A DNA stretch of 17,558 nt, from NCBI GenBank assembly GCA_003520285.1, contig DOVB01000019.1:1-17558 (forward strand), written 5' to 3'. Both the position numbers and the translations under genes were made by a program. The notes beneath the pieces were generated by a model, which saw nothing but the letters and a program-made list of their open reading frames with translations, was not told the DNA's origin and did not search any database. The DNA is from Halieaceae bacterium. Lineage in GTDB: Bacteria > Pseudomonadota > Gammaproteobacteria > Pseudomonadales > Halieaceae. Positions 14,820-17,558 of this stretch are shown piece by piece. Within the stretch, counting starts at the first letter, position 1. Every line of letters begins with the position of its first letter.

Positions 14820-15857
14820 TTAATTAATATTACCTTTCAGAATCGACAACAGCATGGGTTGGCCTCTCTCAGGTATCGCTTCCGGAGTGGCCGGATCAAG
14901 AGAAACTCTTTGGACCCCACCATCGACGCTCGCCACCTGAACCGTAAAAACCCGACCAATCAAAGGGTTATCATCATCGCTAAACAGCCAGCCAAACCAG
15001 CTTCCGCCCTCTTCCTCTGGTTCTCCCTGGTAAGTCACGTAAAAAATACCTTCGCTTCGATTTAAATCATCGATCGCAAAACCAGAGTTTTCAATACCGA
15101 TTTGGACAGACGCCCAAGCTCGATCAAACGGCAGCTCGACCTCAAGATAGGCTTCATTAACCGATACTTCTACCACTCTGAGTTTGCCCCCAGAGCTGAT
15201 AGATCGATCAGCAATCATCGAGACCGAAGCTTCCTCAGTGCTATTCGCAATGAACTGGGCGACACTCTTTAACACATCGCTTTCTATCTCAAAGTCATCA
15301 GACACAGCAGGCCATTCGTCTTCTGGCACTTGATACATGTGGGTCACATGAAGCTCACTCGTGCCTCTTTGCACCCCTCGTTCAACGCGAAAGCGAAACC
15401 GTGCCTCACGATCATCTTCTTTGAGCGGTAAATAGGCTGTATCAATGAGTCCTGTCCGCGGATCGACAAACGCAACCGGCCAATTAGCAGAGGCCAAAAA
15501 ACTCCTGATTTGCGGCCAAAGCTGGCCCGGCGCAACATTCACGAGCGCCCATGTTTCATCCCCGAGCTTTTGTATTCTGACCGCATCTGCCGCCGCAGCT
15601 GCTAATAAGGGTTCGGGGCGAGGCGCTTCGAATTTACCCGGGGATACATAGGCGTTGTCAATGTCGGGAATGGCATAGACTTCATCGACATGATCCGACA
15701 CGACCCCCTCTGGAAGCACCAAGAGTGGCTGTTCATCGGCCTTCTTATAGCTATCGTTCTGACTCGGAAACAAACCCTGATCACCAAACAGATACCCGCA
15801 TCCAGCCAGACTCAGACAAGCACTAACGGTGGCAATTTTTGACACAACTCTTATCAC
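14820..15857 (-). CDS. bamC: Outer membrane assembly lipoprotein BamC
   Basis: Lipoprotein subunit of the BAM complex that inserts beta-barrel proteins in the outer membrane. The 345-residue product (E. coli BamC/NlpB 344) has a signal peptide ending in the lipobox LAGC, with acylated Cys20. A long low-complexity unstructured stretch follows (about 21-95), corresponding to the part that binds BamD, then two helix-grip domains (about 97-210 and 225-340). Clear landmarks are WPQIRSFLASANWPV, DPRTGLIDT and the C-terminal VSLDPATPEAIPERGQPMLLSILKG. Start is GTG (15855-15857), overlapping the dapA stop by 4 bases (GTGA), with AAGGAG 5 bases upstream. The dapA-bamC pair is the arrangement known from E. 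coli and reinforces both calls. Confidence 0.93.
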   Translation of the reverse strand: MIRVVSKIATVSACLSLAGCGYLFGDQGLFPSQNDSYKKADEQPLLVLPEGVVSDHVDEVYAIPDIDNAYVSPGKFEAPRPEPLLAAAAADAVRIQKLGDETWALVNVAPGQLWPQIRSFLASANWPVAFVDPRTGLIDTAYLPLKEDDREARFRFRVERGVQRGTSELHVTHMYQVPEDEWPAVSDDFEIESDVLKSVAQFIANSTEEASVSMIADRSISSGGKLRVVEVSVNEAYLEVELPFDRAWASVQIGIENSGFAIDDLNRSEGIFYVTYQGEPEEEGGSWFGWLFSDDDNPLIGRVFTVQVASVDGGVQRVSLDPATPEAIPERGQPMLLSILKGNIN

Positions 15858-16765
15858 AACAACTCCTTGCAGGCCTCTAGCGCGGCTACTACCTCGCCTT
15901 GATATTTTTGACTCAGAGGCGTCAATGGCAAACGAATGCCGGCCTCAATCTTACTGAGATGGCACAGTGCCCACTTTACGGGGATTGGGTTCGACTCCAG
16001 AAACAAGACTCGGTTCAATTCAGCCAAACTCGATACTAGGGCCTCGACGCATTTGTGATCGCGCTCAAGAGCTGCTTGACACAGACGAGCTACCGCTTTG
16101 GGCGCCACATTCGCGGTAACGGAAATATTGCCGCGTCCACCATTCAGAATAAGTGTATGCGCGGTTGGATCGTCGCCCGAGTAGACAGCAACACCCGGAC
16201 TTACCTTGGCAATCAAATCAATCCCGCGCTTGACATCACCTGTCGCATCTTTGATCGCGACAATGCGGGGATGCTGCAGGAGCGCTAGCGCTGACTCGTT
16301 GGTCAAATCAACACTGGTGCGTCCCGGCACGTTATAGAGCACTTGTGGAATCGTGACCACATCAGCGATCGCCGTAAAATGCGCAATAAGACCAGCCTGG
16401 TTGGGTTTGTTGTAATACGGCGTCACCGATAAGCAAGCATCGGCTCCAGCCGCCTCCGCCGCGAGCGACAATTCTATCGCTTCTCTGGTTGAGTTAGCAC
16501 CTGTGCCAGCCAGTATGGGAATGCGTCCATTTGACCAACGAGCGCAGAACTCGATCATTTCGCAGTGCTCTGGCACTGTGAGCGTAGCACTCTCGCCGGT
16601 GGTACCAACCGCACCAATCGCCGCGGTACCCTGCTCAAGATGCCACTCGAGCAATCCTTCGAGAGCATGCCAGTCGATGTCGCCATTTGTCGCCATCGGC
16701 GTCACAAGCGCTACAACACTACCTTTTGGGTTAAACTCAGCGTGTTGATCTGTCGCTTCTATCAA
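15854..16765 (-). CDS. dapA: 4-hydroxy-tetrahydrodipicolinate synthase
   Basis: Condenses pyruvate with aspartate semialdehyde, the first committed step to DAP and lysine. The 303-residue TIM-barrel protein has Thr55-Thr56 in VGTTGESA, Tyr118 in TPYYNKP, Tyr144 and Arg149 in YNVPGRT and the Schiff-base Lys172 in AIKDATG, matching E. coli Thr44/45, Tyr107, Tyr133, Arg138 and Lys161 with an offset of 11. At the allosteric lysine site Ser59, Ala60, His67, Asn91, Glu95 and Tyr117 are kept, but the E. coli His53 position is Val64. The N-terminus is about 11 residues longer than in E. coli. The start is a TTG (16763-16765) with AGGA 8 bases upstream; no ATG or GTG is in frame near it. Heads dapA-bamC, with a good promoter just upstream. 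Confidence 0.96.
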   Translation of the reverse strand: MIEATDQHAEFNPKGSVVALVTPMATNGDIDWHALEGLLEWHLEQGTAAIGAVGTTGESATLTVPEHCEMIEFCARWSNGRIPILAGTGANSTREAIELSLAAEAAGADACLSVTPYYNKPNQAGLIAHFTAIADVVTIPQVLYNVPGRTSVDLTNESALALLQHPRIVAIKDATGDVKRGIDLIAKVSPGVAVYSGDDPTAHTLILNGGRGNISVTANVAPKAVARLCQAALERDHKCVEALVSSLAELNRVLFLESNPIPVKWALCHLSKIEAGIRLPLTPLSQKYQGEVVAALEACKELL

Positions 16766-16773
16766 AATGCATG

Positions 16774-16777
16774 TCCT
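16774..16777 (-). promoter_or_regulatory. Shine-Dalgarno supporting the TTG start of dapA
   Basis: AGGA on the minus strand, 8 bases before the TTG at 16763-16765. The ATG lying between them is out of frame, so this site is the main support for the TTG start. Confidence 0.5.
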
Positions 16778-16794
16778 ATCGGTTGAAGCACGCC

Positions 16795-16822
16795 ATTATG
16801 CACGGTAACTGCACCTTCGCAA
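16795..16822 (-). promoter_or_regulatory. dapA promoter
   Basis: On the minus strand TTGCGA (16817-16822), a 16-base spacer and CATAAT (16795-16800) match the sigma70 consensus at 4 of 6 and 5 of 6 positions. The start would fall near 16788, giving a leader of about 23 bases before the dapA TTG. I see no riboswitch fold, and the leader is too short for a lysine riboswitch. Confidence 0.6.
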
Positions 16823-16889
16823 CCGGCACGTGTTAAACTCGAGTGTAGCAGATATTCGGTATTCATTTCTCAACTAAAAGAGGTCGAGC

Positions 16890-17420
16890 ATGCGAAAATT
16901 GAGCCTAACCATCACACTCGTATTCCTAGCGCTACTGGCCGTCCAACCGACCGCGGCGCAACCTGATCTCTCTGGGCAAATTCAAGATAACCCAGTTGTC
17001 ATAAACGACCTATCGACACTTGATGAACAGTACATGCGATCGCAGCGCAATCTCATTGACGACCTCATTCGACGCCAGCTTGGCGGCTTGCTCACAGGCG
17101 ACAGCACCAATGACATCGCTATTTTGCAACGGCTCCTCGATGAGGGCATCATAAATGGGAATCAACGCCGCGAACTCCAAGCAATGGGAATTATCCTCGG
17201 CGACCTTCTTGCGGCTGAACTTGGAATGAATTGGGTCGTTTATGAAGACAATTTAGGGCGTTCTCGCGCGCTTCGCCTCGCAGAAACAGACAATTTCCTG
17301 TTCCCTGTCACGATGATTTCGCGGCGGCGAGAGGTCGGCAATACGACCCCTATCCAAGCGATTTTCGACAAAGCCGTGATTACGATTGAGCCTCTTATTC
17401 CGGCCTTACCCTTTGAATAA
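16890..17420 (+). CDS. Secreted DUF3806-like protein
   Basis: Function unknown. The 176-residue product begins with a typical Sec signal peptide (basic MRKL, hydrophobic core to about residue 18, likely cleavage after PTAA near residue 23), so it should be periplasmic or secreted. The mature part is mostly helical to about 110. It then shows LGDLLAAELGMNWVVYEDNLGRSRALRLAETDNFLFPVTMISRRRE, where the Leu-Gly-x-x-W-Val, Asp-x-x-Gly and Phe-Pro-x-x-Met-Ile-x-(K/R)R pattern recalls DUF3806 proteins of gammaproteobacteria. That assignment is from memory of the family pattern. An AGAGG Shine-Dalgarno lies 6 bases before the ATG. Divergent from dapA across 124 bases and ends 3 bases from a convergent gene. 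Confidence 0.85.
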   Translation: MRKLSLTITLVFLALLAVQPTAAQPDLSGQIQDNPVVINDLSTLDEQYMRSQRNLIDDLIRRQLGGLLTGDSTNDIAILQRLLDEGIINGNQRRELQAMGIILGDLLAAELGMNWVVYEDNLGRSRALRLAETDNFLFPVTMISRRREVGNTTPIQAIFDKAVITIEPLIPALPFE

Positions 17421-17423
17421 TAG

Positions 17424-17558
17424 CTAACTCGCTAACTGATCCCGCGACTGCCAGCGAACCCAGAGCATCCCAGCGGTAAAAAGGGTAACTATGCAAACCA
17501 TGGCGAACCAGGCCGTGACCGAACTGGGCGTTGCGAATAGACGTTCAACGCCCGAAAT
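17424..17558 (-). CDS. C-terminus of an unidentified membrane protein (partial)
   Basis: The last 44 residues of a minus-strand gene, ending in TAG at 17424-17426; the 5' part lies beyond the window. The fragment has a hydrophobic segment, TAWFAMVCIVTLFTAGMLWV, flanked by polar residues and closed by a basic RWQSRDQLAS tail, consistent with a final transmembrane helix with the tail in the cytoplasm. Too little is visible to name a family; a transporter is possible. The stop lies 3 bases from the end of the convergent DUF3806-like gene. Confidence 0.6.
   Translation of the reverse strand: MSGVERLFATPSSVTAWFAMVCIVTLFTAGMLWVRWQSRDQLAS

Noticed and set aside
16766..16889. Lysine riboswitch ahead of dapA
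   Set aside because: The predicted leader is only about 23 bases and the whole gap is 124 bases, too short for the roughly 170-base lysine aptamer.
1..17558. Mobile elements, CRISPR, tRNA or defence genes
   Set aside because: No transposase, integrase, direct-repeat array, tRNA-like cloverleaf or defence domain is recognisable; every gene I can name is chromosomal housekeeping.

Overview
The window is a gene-dense, syntenic housekeeping stretch of a gammaproteobacterial chromosome. I see no mobile element, CRISPR array, tRNA, rRNA or phage gene. The order uppS-frr-pyrH-tsf-rpsB, divergent from map-glnD-dapC, then dapD, matches my recollection of the Pseudomonas-type arrangement. BamC, RsmJ, GlnD and a long-form DapD all support Gammaproteobacteria. 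A marine Cellvibrionales/OM60-like lineage is a guess from general look only.

Region 1 (1-3947, minus strand) is the translation and envelope block. rpsB (ribosomal protein S2) and tsf (EF-Ts) are transcribed from an extended -10 promoter near 3820-3848. A strongly structured leader precedes rpsB and looks like the gammaproteobacterial S2 autoregulatory element. The unit ends at a textbook intrinsic terminator (1923-1947), followed by pyrH (UMP kinase), frr (ribosome recycling factor) and uppS (undecaprenyl diphosphate synthase, cut by the window edge).

Region 2 (3948-11600, plus strand) holds map, glnD, dapC, nth, dapD and dapE. Three enzymes of the succinylase branch of diaminopimelate/lysine synthesis (DapD, DapC, DapE) lie together behind the nitrogen sensor GlnD. 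An endonuclease III-like gene with an atypical cysteine cluster sits between dapC and dapD. map to nth is tightly packed, and dapD-dapE probably start from the 176-base gap before dapD.

Region 3 (11611-14042) has rsmJ followed by a small degenerate SDR-fold protein on the minus strand, and divergently a lipid A-type acyltransferase. The acyltransferase 3' end overlaps the next gene by 53 bases, tail to tail.

Region 4 (13990-16765, minus strand) is dapA-bamC plus a YycJ-like metallo-hydrolase, read from a good sigma70-like promoter at 16795-16822. All three genes appear to use non-ATG starts. DapA catalyses the committed step of the pathway that DapD, DapC and DapE continue, so the window supplies four DAP enzymes; dapB, dapF, lysC, asd and lysA are not here.

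Region 5 (16890-17558) has a secreted DUF3806-like protein and, convergent with it, the last 44 residues of an unidentified membrane protein.

I find no convincing new system. The points most worth a second look are the rpsB leader, the unusual cysteine spacing in Nth, the catalytically dead SDR-like partner of rsmJ, and the hairpin between rpsB and tsf.
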